Shown: positions 12,022 to 23,261, numbered from the stretch's first letter. The stretch: DNA of 64,000 nt from Ephemerocybe angulata (GCA_013368325.1 JAACJK010000169.1:186001-250000), one strand, 5' to 3'. Numbers and translations are program-made. The notes: generated from the letters alone by a model not told the origin.

Positions 12022-13176
12022 TCATAATTTCATCTGGTTAATGTGATCAGCGCGATTCGTACGGGGATAGGAGTAGCCCACCGACTCACCATACAGCCTT
12101 ACTCCTACTAGTACCGCACTGGGCCCCAAAACGAGGGACCCAGCACCCCCTACCACGATTAACCCAAGAACCCTGCCCAACGCACCACTCGCCAGAGAAT
12201 CGATGAGATATACGAGATAGAGCGAAGCGAAAGATAAGATGAAGTCAAGCTGGAGGAAGGTATTGACGCTCGAAGGAAGGGACTCCAACCTCCGAAGCGT
12301 AGGATTGAAGAACTCGATAATCGAAGGGATGTCGAAGGAGGCGATCTCGGATGAAAGCGTCGAAATGTGGAAGTACGCAGAAGTAAGAATGCAAGAAGCA
12401 AGGAGGATGTGGATCGGGGGTCGGCTGTTGGTGTTGGGTTGGGCAGTGACGAACGAGCGATGCGCTCGCCGCCAAATGTAGCTAATTGCAGCAATGTACA
12501 GTGGGAAGAGCTGCCAGACCGCAGTCACACGCGGATCCTCGCATTGGAGGAGCGCGTATGATGGAAGTGCCGCTCCGAGGACGAGGGAGATCGCAATGCC
12601 GACGATGTCGAGCGACGTGGATGGTTGGGTACCTGTTCCTCTTGCGGTAGAGGAAGGGGACGCGAGGGAGAGCGCGAGGGCGTATACCGTCATAGTAACT
12701 CCCAATGTCGCGACCTGAGTCAAACTGAACCATACCGCCGGATAGGTTAACGCTCGCCTCGCCCAGCCTGCAACGACGCCATGCCCTACCCTTCCAGACC
12801 GTTTCTGCGCATTCTCGAATGCCACCAGGAGTGGAAGCACAATGTACGGCACGCTCGTCCCTAGGAGATACACCAAAAATCTCCGAGCGTCCCGATCCTC
12901 GAGTGCGACATGGAAGAACGAAATGGCGAAACAGAGGGGCTCGTCGACCGCCTCGAAACCAGTGCGGGGAACGTTCTGCAACTGTGAGGGCGGGGTACAT
13001 TGTCGATGGAGACCAGGTGCGAAGGCGGGTAGTAGGTCGAAGAAGAGAAACGCCGAGACCGCGGTAAGAACTGGGAATATCAAAAGCGGGATAGTTTCTG
13101 TCGGGAGGGAGGTCAAGAACTTGAAGGTAACGATTGCCTAGAGGAAGGACCCATGCGTACCTGATACTCCTGGCAT
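12022..13176 (-). CDS. Multi-pass membrane protein of unknown function
   Basis: The main exon (12022-13119) encodes about nine hydrophobic segments spread over some 365 residues, beginning with IPLLIFPVLTAVSAFLFF and ending with a helix rich in glycine and valine before a hydrophilic tail. A short first exon at 13168-13176 (MPG) joined through a 48-bp GT-AG intron gives an in-frame start in good context, but other starts are possible. The layout (few charges, regular helix spacing, TPPSQ motif after the first helix) resembles uncharacterised fungal integral membrane proteins found in accessory or metabolite regions; I cannot assign a reaction. It is transcribed towards the tandem glycoprotein genes, with only about 50 bp between stop codons. 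Confidence 0.6.
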
Positions 13177-13444
13177 TGTGAGTCTCCAACAATCTCAACA
13201 CAATGATAAAGGTCAAGAAGACGGCGGAGGGGGCACGGTTCTCATTCATAGATCAGCGAGCGGTAACGTGGTAGCGGCCGCTGATGGACGATGCATGCCT
13301 GACGGAGTTGATGCTTCGACGACCTTGCAGTAGACCCTTTTTGCCTGTGAGAGTGCGCAAGTGTTACAACGCAGGCCTTGACACATCTTCCAAAGTCAGT
13401 CTGCAGCCCATTGGTGATGGGAGGAGGAGAAGATCTGCCGCAAA

Positions 13445-13831
13445 CCGTTGGACTATCCGTCCCGTCTCAATTTTACCGAAACGTTACATCTGGTGAGACG
13501 CGAGTGAATGCGTTCGAACCACGGCACTGGCATTTATTTGCAGTGTGATTTAGACCCCTGGCCTCAATCAGGTTGGGGGTGTGTGACGGTAGCGTCCACC
13601 GTCACGAACAGACCAGCGTGGCCGCCCCGGAAGGCCGGAGTAACGGGCGCTTGGAGACAGACGATAATGTACGTTGAGGAAATTGGGACGGATAGTCCAA
13701 CGGTTGTGCCGTGTGCAATTCCGGCACGTCTCACCAGATGTAACGTTTCGGTAAAATTGAGACGGGACGGATAGTCCAACGGTTGTGCCGTGTGCAATTC
13801 CGGCACGTCTCAATTTTACCGAAACGTTACA
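13445..13831. repeat. Fold-back element with nested inverted and direct repeats
   Basis: A left arm (about 13445-13500) is the reverse complement of a segment at about 13729-13785, giving inverted repeats of about 56 bp around a 230-bp centre. Inside and beyond the right arm, a 49-bp block (13685-13733) recurs in direct orientation (13764-13812). A 26-bp block at 13739-13764 forms a further perfect inverted repeat with 13806-13831, also matching 13463-13488. The result is a compound palindrome, probably a fold-back or MITE-type element that duplicated one end. No coding capacity is seen. Confidence 0.75.
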
Positions 13832-14253
13832 GTGGGCGATGGCTTCGGAATCAAGCAATGACAAGCTCAACTTTGACGCCCGTGACCACTGACTGAACCT
13901 TCGTGACCACGGAGACGCGGAAGCGGCTCTCTCCACATATACTCTTTGATATCCTGGGTGAATCGGAAGGAATACTCTCGAATTCTTCGAGCAAGGCTGT
14001 GACAATCACACGTCATCTCGCCCCTTCAATGAAATATTGTGAGGTTTTATCCCGTTATTCCTCTTTCTTACTCACAAAAGCTTGCCCCTGGACTGCGTCG
14101 CGCCGGACCTAGGCCCCTCGTAGGTAGACGCAGTCGCTCAAGAAGTGCCAGCGGAACATCGGGCGCGGTGGGATCGGATTAGGGGCATCTGGAGCTACGA
14201 AGTATCTTGATTCCCAAGCGCACGAGTCGCAGGTGGCTGAGGAGTACGGGCAT

Positions 14254-14570
14254 TTAAATTGTTTCTACCAGCTGAATGACTGTGTCTGCCTGCACATTGA
14301 GTTCCGTCATGGTCGGTTCTGCTTCCATGTCAACCCAGGTGTCGCCGATCTTCACCACAATTTTGTCGACTAGGCCCAGGCGTGAATCTGTTGTGCCACT
14401 TCCAAATCGCTACATAATCGGATGGGCATCACGACGGGCTCCCATGCACGATCCATCGTGTATTCCTGGCCTTTGAAGCTGAATTTGACAAAATGGGGGC
14501 GCGTGTTTCGAGTGCACGGTGCACATAACCGACTGGCGCTCCAGAGTCCATTGTGCATGCGTCCGTATGA
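14254..14570 (-). pseudogene. Decayed ubiquitin/SUMO-like domain
   Basis: The first part reads PHFVKFSFKGQEYTMDRAW, like the beta-1/beta-2 hairpin of a beta-grasp domain. After one probable single-base frame change near 14390 the sequence resumes as KIVVKIGDTWVDMEAEP, then TMTELNVQADTVIQLVETI and a stop at 14254-14256. The closing L-V-x-x-D-T-V-I pattern resembles the last strand of SUMO/ubiquitin-like domains. No upstream exon or leader was found. I read it as a broken relative of the ubiquitin-like sequences at 15.7, 21.4 and 52.2 kb. The similarity is structural in style rather than close in sequence, so the assignment is tentative. Confidence 0.35.
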
Positions 14571-14582
14571 TGCGTCTGACAC

Positions 14583-15715
14583 TTCCCTTGATGCACTCCG
14601 GAAATCTCGTGGTTTCTGATGGTATTGAGATCCAGAGTGTTTAAGTTTAATCCCCCTAGAGCAGTGCGACCACCAAGACTGTATTTACAGAAAGGAACAG
14701 CTGCATAGGTTAAGCGCGCCGACTTCTAGACAAAACGGATACGGTGTTTGAACTTTGCGTGCTGGATATTTTAGGACGCTTGAATGATCATCCAGGACGA
14801 AGTGAGGAGCGGCTCGGAGTCGAGACCATAATGCAGTCACCAGGTGATCGTTCAAGCACGTTCAGGATCGATCCTCGTGGATTTCCTGGGATCCGATCAT
14901 CGAGGAAATGGCGGTAAGGAATAGAACACATGATATGGCTGATGCGAGGTTCTATAGACAAGAGGTCACTTAGGACGGTGTCAAGGCGCGCTATGTAGGG
15001 AGACTCACAGGACAGAGATGACCGGAAAATCTCTTTCAGAGGCTCAAATACGAGTACTTATCTCGATGAACTCAGCGTGGTTACTTGTATCGTCTCTCAA
15101 ACGCTCCGAGTTCCAGGAAGATCTCACAAGCTGCGACGTCATGAACGAGCTTTCCGACCGCCTGGTCCGCCGATGCTGCCGGTACAGCAATCTTAACTGT
15201 TAGAGAACATTGAACGCACCAAGCGGTGCCGCCCTTGACTGCATTTTCCTTTAGCATAGGACTTTGTAGTAGTCGGAAAGCACCTTCGGTGGCATGCCTC
15301 GCAAAGTCACGCCCTCCCATCGTCCACTCAATAAATCATGGTGTATGATAGGTGATAAAATAATACTGACTTTCGCGCCCATTTGCGCCTATATGCGCCT
15401 TTTCTTAGGGTTAGGTGGTCAGGCAGGTGAGGCGACGGGGCGCTCTGATTTGCATGAGCGCGCCGATTAGAAACCAATATTCAAATAACTCCCCCCTCTA
15501 ATTAGACGACCCCTTTGCGACCAAGTAACATAGTACATACTCGACTGCCTGCATTCCACAAGCGGATGCTCGAGGGACGTTTTGGATGGGCATCTACTGG
15601 GGAGAGTACTGAAGAGTAAAAACGGGCTCAAGTTTGCATGGTTCCAAATTGGACAACGCAGAGTAAGTAATTAATAGATGACGCCGACCCTCTAAACAAC
15701 ACGACCGAGCCAACT
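14583..15715. other. Mostly unassigned sequence
   Basis: A minus-strand frame at 15081-15320 (79 codons, with a segment LTVKIAVPAASADQAVG) has a protein-like composition but no recognisable family or leader. A short TTAGGGTTAGG stretch near 15400 is only about two telomere-like units. Nothing else is supported. Confidence 0.4.
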
Positions 15716-16315
15716 CTAGCGCCGGCCCCGGCTCTGTCCTGTTGATTTGAGCACCATATAGAACGCGCCCCCAAGCCTCATATCAAGGTCTCGGAGCGTC
15801 ACGAGATTGCCGTGCGGCAGGATGTGGGTGCCTGGCGCCGGCTTGAGTACAATCTCGTTGACAGCATAGTTCGGCTTCGAGTTGTGTATCTTCTCCTTGA
15901 CATTCTGGACGTTGTCTTTCATCGGGTCACAGACCACCATGAGCTTCCCGCCGTTAGTCTCGTCTATGATGTCGATGTAGATCGGGCCGCGCGCGGCGAG
16001 CTCGTCCTCGTATTCGAGCGCGTCGAGGGCGCGGCGGTGGGCGTCTACGGCGGACTCGAGGAAAGAGCGGAGGGAATGCTCGAAAGGGACTTCGAGTGTG
16101 GTAGATCGGGCGTCGAGCTCGTTGTGGTTGACGTGCTTGAAGGGTAACGACTTAGTGTGAGATTGCGGATTTTGAGGCGGAAGAGGACACATAGAATGTG
16201 CATCAAACATCGTCATAACAAAGTGACCTGCATTTCTGCATTGCGTTGAGGTCACCTCCGTCCAGCCAAGGTCGTTTTGGCGCGCGCCAAACTTGCACCA
16301 ACACCGGCACCCCAT
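15716..16315 (-). CDS. Ubiquitin-like fold protein of the local family
   Basis: The conserved family block (NELDARS, then VPFEHSLRSFLESAVDAHRR, then DELAAR) is followed by a domain whose strands line up with ubiquitin. It opens with IYIDIID and GGKLMVVCDP, continues with a helix NVQNVKEKI (compare TIENVKAKI in ubiquitin), and closes with TLRDLDMRLGGAFYMVLKS (compare the TLSDYNIQKESTLHLVLR region). The protein ends GQSRGRR with no diglycine, so classical conjugation is unlikely. A probable 3' splice site lies before the codon for HVNHNELDARS. The signal-peptide exon seen in the other members was not found upstream, so the N-terminus is uncertain and this copy may be leaderless or mis-started. 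The domain assignment is by eye. Confidence 0.6.
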   Translation of the reverse strand: MGCRCWCKFGARQNDLGWTEVTSTQCRNAGHFVMTMFDAHSMCPLPPQNPQSHTKSLPFKHVNHNELDARSTTLEVPFEHSLRSFLESAVDAHRRALDALEYEDELAARGPIYIDIIDETNGGKLMVVCDPMKDNVQNVKEKIHNSKPNYAVNEIVLKPAPGTHILPHGNLVTLRDLDMRLGGAFYMVLKSTGQSRGRR

Positions 16316-17487
16316 TGTGCCGCTCGCGGAGTTGCGCGGACATTGAATATGCTCACGTGGCTGGCCCGTGCGCTAGGCGCGGCCATATAACCAGTGGACG
16401 CGACGCGTCGCACATAGCTCATTCTTCCGTTCTTCCGTTTTTCCCCCCACTTCCTCCCACCCACTTCTGCGCTGTGCCCTTAAACCTCACGCCTTGTTAC
16501 AAGCTCTCGCAGCTAACCAGCCACCTCGACGCATGCGAGCTCCGCCAGCCCGAGTGAACAATCCCCGCCCAGCACAGTTCGACCTCTACATACAAGTCAG
16601 TGATCTCGCCCAGTGTCAATTGGTAATTTCGACGAAATGGCGGCCCCTACCATTGAGAATGGACGCTATAGGCCAATCGATGACCTCGCCCAGCAAGACC
16701 GCGACCCACAAGCAGCCCGATATCGCTACAGGTCTCATGCTGCCCCCAGCGCACCCGAATCATGAACGCCGGGCGTTCATGGCTTGCTAGTGCAGCTCTT
16801 TGGTCTGGATGTGCCGCGTTCCCCTCCCTCCGGACAGTCTACTACTCCAGTGAGTCTAGGCAACCATCGTACCTCGCCTGTCCACCCATTTATGCATTCG
16901 CACGAGCTTTACTCAGAAGTCGAGTACAGTCTGGCGCCGAGGTCAAGCGTAACGGTGCACTACTTCGGGAGGTGAGGGTTAGCGCCCTTCTGCGCCGCTA
17001 GGTCCGTCTCTCTGCTGGGCTGCGAATAAACCCTTCGCAGTTTCGCCCCTTTCTGCAAGGTAAAAGTCAGCGCCAGCATTCAGAGTTTGATTTGAGACTC
17101 ACAGGTATTGCCTTGAGTAGCCATAACAGCAAGTTATTCTCTCGGAGGATTGCTGTACACAGTTGAAATAGCGTGAAGCCTCCGCCCACAAACAGCTGGG
17201 CCAAAAATGTGAATATTTGGTTGAACACTTGCAGTGGCTAGCGCCCCACTGCGCCGCTAAGCTGCCCTTGTGGGCGCCTATTCACTTCGGCCGACAAAAG
17301 CCTCGTTGCACATATTTGCAACCAACGCCATCGCCTCCCGTACACAGCCGGTTTCCAGGGCCGCACAGCCCCCTCCTCCACATCATTCGCCCTCGGCTCT
17401 TCCTCTTCCCTCCCACCACCACCACAGAAACTATCTTCGGGCAGGACCCCTAGACCCGGGCAGGACCCACACAACAAACTTGTAACA
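16316..17487. other. Gene-poor stretch before duplicated block
   Basis: I see no gene I can defend here. One 42-codon frame is noted separately. The last 70 bp belong to the duplicated block and are the 5' region of the low-complexity protein gene. Confidence 0.4.
16637..16765 (+). CDS. Possible small peptide or first exon (42 residues)
   Basis: An ATG in good context (GACGAAATGG) opens a hydrophilic 42-codon frame starting MAAPTIENGRYRPIDDLA and ending SAPES. Codon use and the lack of low complexity look protein-like. It is preceded by a possible 5' leader intron (GTCAGT near 16596). It may be the first exon of a gene whose remainder is lost or unrecognised. I do not know the family. Confidence 0.25.
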   Translation: MAAPTIENGRYRPIDDLAQQDRDPQAARYRYRSHAAPSAPES

Positions 17488-18124
17488 ATGGCCTCCTCAC
17501 TCCTCAGCCCGCCCAACTCGCCGATGGACCACCGGCACTACATCCCGCGGCGCCCCTCCCCGCTCTCCCTCCCGCCCGTCGGCACCCCCGCGCCCTCCCA
17601 CACCGTCTCCATGGGCTTCGACGCCTCCACCTCCAGCTACCAGCCCTTCTCCCTCAGCGAGTTCGCCGTCGCCACCCCCCGCACGGGCGCACGCATCCCG
17701 CGCTACCCGCTCGAGAAGCAGCGGCGCGCGCTGAAGGAGCTCGAGCAGGAGCAGCAGCGCAAGCGGCAGTCGCAGCAGATGCAGAGGCAGGCGCCGATGG
17801 GGGTGCCAGGGCGGAATGGGAGCTGTGATAGTGTTATGTTGAGCCCGACGACGACGCTGCCGCTGACGCCGAGGAGCGGCGCGAGCTCGGTGTCGAATTA
17901 TTCGCAGGAGGCGCAGCATACGCAGGAGAGGAGGGCGCCGAGCTATCGCAATCCGGCGCTCGCGATGTGTGCGACGGTGTTTGGAAGCTGTTTCGGTGCG
18001 TCGTTCTCTGTTTTTTTCGGGGATGAATGGTTGTTGAATGATATATATAGCCTCGTTGTCTGGACCTGCCAAGCGGCTCGACACGATGAACATGAACATG
18101 CGCACCATCGCCAGCGCTCGCTAG
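17488..18124 (+). CDS. Small proline/glutamine-rich protein, unknown function (copy A)
   Basis: Two exons (17488-17995 and 18051-18124) joined across a 55-bp intron encode 193 residues. The N-terminus is rich in proline and serine (LLSPPNSPMDHRHYIPRRPS). A charged glutamine-rich coiled-coil-like stretch follows (LEKQRRALKELEQEQQRKR), then a SPTTTLPLTPRSG segment with proline-directed phosphorylation-like sites. The C-terminus is GPAKRLDTMNMNMRTIASAR. The intron position and the last 24 residues are preserved in the copy at 48.8 kb, which supports the model. There is no signal peptide or membrane segment, so it is probably a nuclear or cytosolic regulatory-type protein, but no family is recognised. 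Copy B is frameshifted; this copy is intact. Confidence 0.7.
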
Positions 18125-18715
18125 GCACCCTCCTCCCCCTCCCTGGGGTCAACGCGCGAAGGCTGGACAAGCACGATGGGATCGATAGATCGATCGATGG
18201 TAGAGAGGAAGGACAATATGTGGGCGGCGCTGGACGTCGCTCTTTTACACCAGGTAGTGTATCAGTTACGATGGAGGTCTGGGCGTGCTGGTTCGCGTCC
18301 GTATCTCTCTTATATCGTCTATATCTTATCGTTGGAAGATGTCTAGTTTCTGAATCATAGTTTCTTGGGGTGGTCCCCGTTCTCTTACTTTGCTTTGCGT
18401 TGGTGATGGGTGCTGCGTGTTGGTGGGATAGGCTTTTCCTCATCTCGCTCCCTGGGTTTCTCGGGGATACGAGCCGTGGGCTGTGTCGTTACCACCGCCC
18501 AGCTGATACTGTTCAGATCCTCTGGTTATCATCCTTCTCGTGGTCGATGTGCTCTCAGGGATCCAACAAGCGCAGTGATAACCTTGACAGGTCTTCCTCT
18601 CCCAGTGGTCCACAACCTCTACTCGAGCACATCGTCAATCCCATGGAAGATTGGATTTAACAGGGGGCGAGTGAATAATCTGACATACCTTCCTCATTCC
18701 TGCTCATCTAGCTGA

Positions 18716-19343
18716 ACTACGTCCATCGATACGCAGGGCTTCTTTCGATCCTGGCAGGAAATATCCACTCGATTTACTACAGTACGTCGACCAAGATTCG
18801 CGGTCAGTAACCGAGGCTAACTTTCTCCCGTAGTTTACAAGTGGACAAACGCAGGCACGGTCATAGCGAATATATCGCGTCCGAAGTACACGTGGGGTCT
18901 TTTCCTTCTTTTCGCCATGGACCTCCTCCACGTATTCTCGACCGAGATTTGGAGGCGCAAGGCATACAACGTATTCTTCTGGACACACCGTCGGTGTCAT
19001 TATCCTCTTCCCTGCTGTAAGCCTCTATCTTCTGTAGCGGAGATTGACCAATACTCACCACATATACTTCGCAGGCTTGCCTCCATCGACGGGCCCGTAC
19101 GCTTTCGCCTGCGTAGGTCTTTACGGCCTACCGGCTTCTACGGGCATTCAAGTCAAGCATTGCCCCCGCCAAAGCCACTGCGATGGACATAATAGCCTGT
19201 CTCGAGATCCCGACCATCAAGTCTGGCTGGCGCGCAGGCCAGCACGTCCGTCCGCCTGCGCATCCTCTCTGGGGGCATGGGCCTCTTCGGCTGGACGGAA
19301 ACGCACCCGTTCGCCAGCGCCAGCGCCCCTAGGGCGAACGATG
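18716..19343 (+). pseudogene. Ferric reductase fragment
   Basis: The pieces match the central part of a fungal ferric/cupric reductase (FRE/NOX-like flavocytochrome). They are HRYAGLLSILAGNIHSIYY, an intron, then VYKWTNAGTVIANISRPKY, FSTEIWRRKAYNVFFWTHR, a second intron, and after it IPTIKSGWRAGQHVRLRIL and GWTETHPFASASAP, the FAD-binding HPF motif. The intact enzyme would reduce extracellular Fe(III) across the plasma membrane. Here the N-terminal helices and the NADPH-binding half are missing, and a 2-bp loss after WTHR breaks the frame. It occurs only in copy A of the duplicated block; copy B is deleted across this interval. Confidence 0.75.
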
Positions 19344-21426
19344 GACTAGTACTGTGAGGTGCGCCCCAACACGAGTGAGCATGTAAGTACGTACGATCGA
19401 TCGAGCGACCCATTGACACCGTGTCTGACGAACGAACCCTTGATTCTCGCTCTAGGGTACCTACCTACCTACCCCTACCTACCGACATCCAGGCATACTT
19501 TGAACGAATGGCCGACGTCTAATTACCCTCTCGTAGAAGGCGAGCGGCGAGCTGCAGTTCCCTGGCACACGCACATCTGCACATCTGCAGCGCTTCGTTT
19601 ACGTCTCCCCGAGCCTCCGGTCGTCCACCTCTCGGTCGGTCAGTATGCCCGTCCGTCTCGCTTCGTGAGTCATTGACAGTCTTTCTTTCGGCCGCCTTTT
19701 CTTTCTCTCGCGGATCGGGTGGGATATGCATAAGTACCTCTGGGTGTGTGGACGCGCGGGTGAGATCTAGCTACATGAATAGCATACTTACCCGTCTGGT
19801 GGGTGTAGGGTGCTTGGGGGTTGGTTCCCTGCGAGACTCTGGGGAGTTGGTGATGTTGCGGGCGACTGATGCCTCTCTGTCCGTTCCGTCTGTCTGGCGT
19901 TGGCGTTGGGTTTCGGTTTGGGTTATGGGGGTGGGAGGTCCAGGTGTACAGAGCAGTCTGAACTTTCGCCCCTGTGGCCTTCGTATGAATACAAGTCGCG
20001 AGCGAATGATTGAGCTCACGCGGGCTGTGCATGCCATGAGTCGACCGTCAGCATGACGGACGGACGTTGACTAGCCAGTCGTCCAGATCCTTCTCCCTCC
20101 TCGTCTTCATTTATATCATCTCGTCGATATTGCGACTCGCGAGTGTGATATTTCAGGCCCCTCCGCTCCCATAGCATAAGTACGAACGACGTCTGTCTGA
20201 CCTATGTACATGGAAGCTTGAAGGTATGTTATCAGTTCAGTTGTACCTATGTAAGCGAACCATCGATCGCCGCGGTGGCTGGCGATACGTAAAGTACGTG
20301 TGTCTACCGTTAAGCGAAATGATAGATCGACCGACCGTCCACCCCCCCTGTGAGGCGGGAGCACGTAGAACCGCTTCGTCATTCGTCGTTATCGTTAAGT
20401 CACGCTCGGATTCTCGGCGCTTGATGCTAGGCTCTCATTCTCGTAGCGTAAGCCGTACCTCCCCCACACCATCCAGCTCCACCCTTCTTTCTAAGGCGCC
20501 TCGATGCATGATGTACCGTATATTAACTGATGTAGACAGCTTATCTGCTTGCGACGCGGCCGGGAGATCCACATGTGTCTGCGCGGGCCCCGCCGCTCCC
20601 TATGACGAGCAACGCGCGGCGTGCGGTAGCGTACTCGCTACCACTCGCTAGTAGTACCACTCCGAATTTCCTTAATACTGTCCCGGCGGCGATGAAAGCG
20701 GAGATGCAGCTGCTTGTGGATATTAATATCTATGGCGGGGAATACTATGCCGCTCATCGGGTGAACGGAATACTAATTGATGAAGGATACATACCCACCA
20801 GGAATCCGGGCTCGTGTTACTCAGGGTTTTAAGAAACATCCGGACGTAGAGCTTGGGATCCGTATCGTTTGAAGGGAATATTCAGGGGCGTCTCTGTCCT
20901 GAGTGCTGAGCGCCCCTGTGGTCTTAGAATCTATTAGAGCGAAGATCCAGGAGCATGGTATGCGTTCAATACGTCTATGCAAGCCACACAAACCGATCAT
21001 CTCAGTCCGACGTCCGCAGTTCAGCATTTGCTTCTACCTCAGCCAGGTTCAGGGTCATTCTATGTGATATATTCCCTAGCCGACCCTACACGGAGTGGGG
21101 TCGGGCTCGTTTCTGGTGCGTCAGCGAGAAAAAGAGTGCATAACTGAAACGCGCATCCGGGTTCGAAACGCACACTTGGCGACGATGCAGGACGATGGAC
21201 AGGGTGCCGAACTTTATCAGATGTCTCACATATCCCAAGAGGACTGGGGCTTGAGAGTGTGATCAAATTCATTCAGATAGTAGAAGTAGATCTTGATAAT
21301 AGTGGGTTGTATAAACGAAGACCCGGTATACTACTATAACAACGCCTTAAGCGAGGGTGGCCCCGCTTAGCGCCGCTTGGGGGCCTTGGCCGGCTTGCCC
21401 GTCGGAGGATTCCTTGGCGAGGTGTA
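19344..21426. other. Non-coding part of duplicated block
   Basis: There is no supportable gene. The segment from about 20041 is closely matched in copy B (from about 50752). The part at 19.45-20.04 kb is specific to copy A. It contains short simple-sequence tracts such as repeated CTAC near 19460. Confidence 0.5.
20681..20815. repeat. Dispersed repeat, copy 1 of 3
   Basis: A stretch of about 135 bp beginning GGCGATGAAAG and passing through GGAATACTATGCCGCTCATC and GATGAAGGATACATACCCACC recurs at 51432-51560 and, more diverged, at 60393-60528. In all three places it lies a few hundred bases downstream of a minus-strand ubiquitin-like gene or remnant. The translated frame EYYAAHRVKGIL is partly kept, so it may derive from an old exon. 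Confidence 0.7.
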
Positions 21427-21974
21427 TTAGGGAAGAGCGCGGATCGTTTCGTCGATCCAAGGCTCCGTAAGGTGAGCCTCGTAAACCTTTTTAGGGTCTT
21501 CCAGAAGTAGGCCTCCTTTGGTGCGCCATACGTTTGGGTAGATACTCCTCTTGTGCTTTGTTTTGTACAAGTGGTGCTTGCATTCACCCCAGTCCTTGTC
21601 CAGGTCGCAATGGCCTTCCATTCGTTTCCCATCGTGTAGCTTCACGCTCAAAAAGATTTTTCGGTCGTTGCGGGCCGCGAGCTCGTCTCCGCGTTCGTCC
21701 AGGGCCCGGCGGTGCGCGTCGGCTGCCCCTTCGAGGAAGGAGCGGAGCGAGGGCTGGAACGGCACGTCCACGATATGGCGTTCGGAAATGTCGGCGAAGG
21801 GAGCGTCGATGGCACTACGAGCGTCCAACTCGTCGTATTCCTTCAGGGGTTTGTGTTAGCGTCAACCTCAGCACAAATGACCCCGTAGAAACGTACCGCC
21901 TGTGCAAATGCACCCTTGACAAAGAGGGCGGTGCAGAGAGCAAGACCGACGATGGAGCCGACGGGGGACTTCAT
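21427..21974 (-). CDS. Small secreted ubiquitin-like protein (copy A)
   Basis: Two exons (21897-21974 and 21427-21840) join in phase across a 56-bp intron with a GCTAAC branch site, giving 163 residues. Exon 1 is a clean signal peptide (MKSPVGSIVGLALCTALFVK, then GAFAQA). The mature protein begins EYDELDARSAID and has a conserved helical block (DVPFQPSLRSFLEGAADAHR). A domain with beta-grasp character follows: IFLSVKLHDGKRMEGHC, a WGECKHHLY helix start, then LLLEDP in the position of the ubiquitin GKQLEDG turn. Two cysteines eleven residues apart could pair. The frame ends at TAA after ALP. In-frame sequence beyond that stop ends AKAPKRR-stop, echoing the basic tail of the 15.7-kb member, so the stop may be recent. 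Its paralog in copy B shares the leader but not the domain surface. Confidence 0.7.
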
Positions 21975-22158
21975 TGAGGAGTATGTAACGTGTTGATGAA
22001 GGGTAGAGGTGGTGTTTAGGCGATGGTCGATTGGAATAGGGGTGATGAAAGGACGGGCTGCTTCTGTGACGATGATACCTAACCGACTTTGAGATGTGCA
22101 TGGTTTTTATACAAATTTCTTCTCCATCATTCAGGGGCGGCCTGGTATGTTGGGGGAG

Positions 22159-22878
22159 TCTCCGGGTGCAGACTGAAGGACCGAAATATCGCATGAGCCA
22201 TAAGGCGCTTCCGTGCTAGCCGAGGCCCGAGGGTGAGGGTGGGGGGGAGGCTGGGGGAGGGTGTGTGCAGTTTTGTTCAAGCCACCGCGCTAACGCTTGC
22301 GGTATATGAATGTGGCACCGTCGAGATGAGCAAGGCGCGGGATGTGACCTTGGGACGGACGGTGGTTTGGTGCTAGGCGCCTCTCCAACGATGACGTAGG
22401 CCTCAGGCGCCCATCAGGGTCGGCTTTAGTCAACGCGGAGCACCGAGGCTTCGCGGACTTTCGCGGACCGAGACCATCAATCACACCTTGCCTGGCGACT
22501 GCCACCTGGCTCCGAGCAGCTCCTCGACATCTGGCCACTCCAACGGTCGTAGGTTCGTTGTCCAACTATCAGAAAAATAAGACGCTTCGTTCAGGAGAGT
22601 CCACCGCGGACGTTAGCGAGCGGCAGGGTGGTCGTGCCTCTCGAGTCAGAACGGTGGCTTCCGTGAAACGAGAGATCAGCCTTGTGAGAGGTCTGGGTGT
22701 GCGTTTTACCTTCGTTTTACCGTAAGCGCGCGTTGAGGATCGCCGTTGCTTGATGCTTCACATCGACGTAAACCCTGGATACGTAGTTGCCCGTCGCTGG
22801 CCAAGAGGATTCTGGGAGCGCAAGCGCGCTTGCAGTCAGTTGGTCGAAGTCGGACCCCACACGGATGATGTTGATAGG
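22159..22878. other. Intergenic, nothing coding
   Basis: This stretch lies between the end of duplicated block A and the left LTR. The last 130 bp or so resemble the region upstream of the intact MFS gene (about 55.98-56.06 kb), including a shared ACACGGATG stretch, so they belong to a duplicated MFS upstream segment. Confidence 0.45.
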
Positions 22879-23157
22879 TGTTGGGATTCGACGCGCTGCG
22901 TCGTTGGCGCTGCGGCGCTCGATCTAAGTCTGGATATTTGTCGTTGTTTCTGTGTTGTATTTTCTCCGTTACTTTCATGTTCTCTAAGTTCTCTATTGTC
23001 CTTTGGAAGGACTTCCATACTTCTTTACTTCTTATTTATCCTTCATCTTTCCTTCGGAGTATTATTGGAACTATTTACTTGTATTTATACGATGTATAGT
23101 TACTGTGAATTATCATCGGTTTTACCTTTCTCTCAGTTGCTGCGCATAACTGTAACA
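22879..23157 (+). repeat. Left LTR (279 bp)
   Basis: Begins TGTTGGGATTCG and ends CATAACTGTAACA. By eye it is identical to the right LTR. Confidence 0.93.
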
Positions 23158-23173
23158 AGTTATGAGCCCCGCG
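23158..23173 (+). promoter_or_regulatory. Primer-binding site (initiator tRNA-Met half)
   Basis: Sequence AGTTATGAGCCCCGCG directly after the left LTR is complementary to the anticodon loop and stem of initiator tRNA-Met (GGGCTCATAAC). This internal-tRNA priming is known for copia-type elements. Confidence 0.75.
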
Positions 23174-23261
23174 CGGCTCTGACTTCGTTATTTAACTTGT
23201 CTTCATCATCGTAACTCTACTCTGATATCTTGTCTCGCCGCCGCCATCAGCAGCTACAACC

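Larger units (their letters stand above)
17417..22158. repeat. Segmental duplication, copy A
   Basis: This block is repeated in the same orientation at 48741-52931 (copy B). Both begin at CACCACCACAGAAACTATC and end at CTGGTATGTTGGGGGAG, after which the sequences part. Shared content in order: a low-complexity protein gene, a long non-coding stretch (best conserved from 20041 onward), and a secreted ubiquitin-like protein gene. Copy A alone contains the ferric reductase remnant at 18.7-19.3 kb. Differences are scattered substitutions and indels, so the duplication is not recent. Confidence 0.85.

Noticed and set aside
12482..13249. A 255-codon minus-strand frame with a hydrophobic N-terminus
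   Set aside because: It overlaps the multi-pass membrane protein in another frame, has arginine-rich shadow composition and lacks helices.
15395..15420. Telomere-like TTAGGGTTAGG stretch, and AACCCTA motifs near 50.7 kb
   Set aside because: Only one or two units, irregular and isolated. Not evidence of a telomere or internal telomeric array.
17497..18108. A 203-codon minus-strand arginine-rich frame
   Set aside because: It is the complement of the low-complexity protein gene; that gene's splice structure and conservation in copy B support the plus strand.
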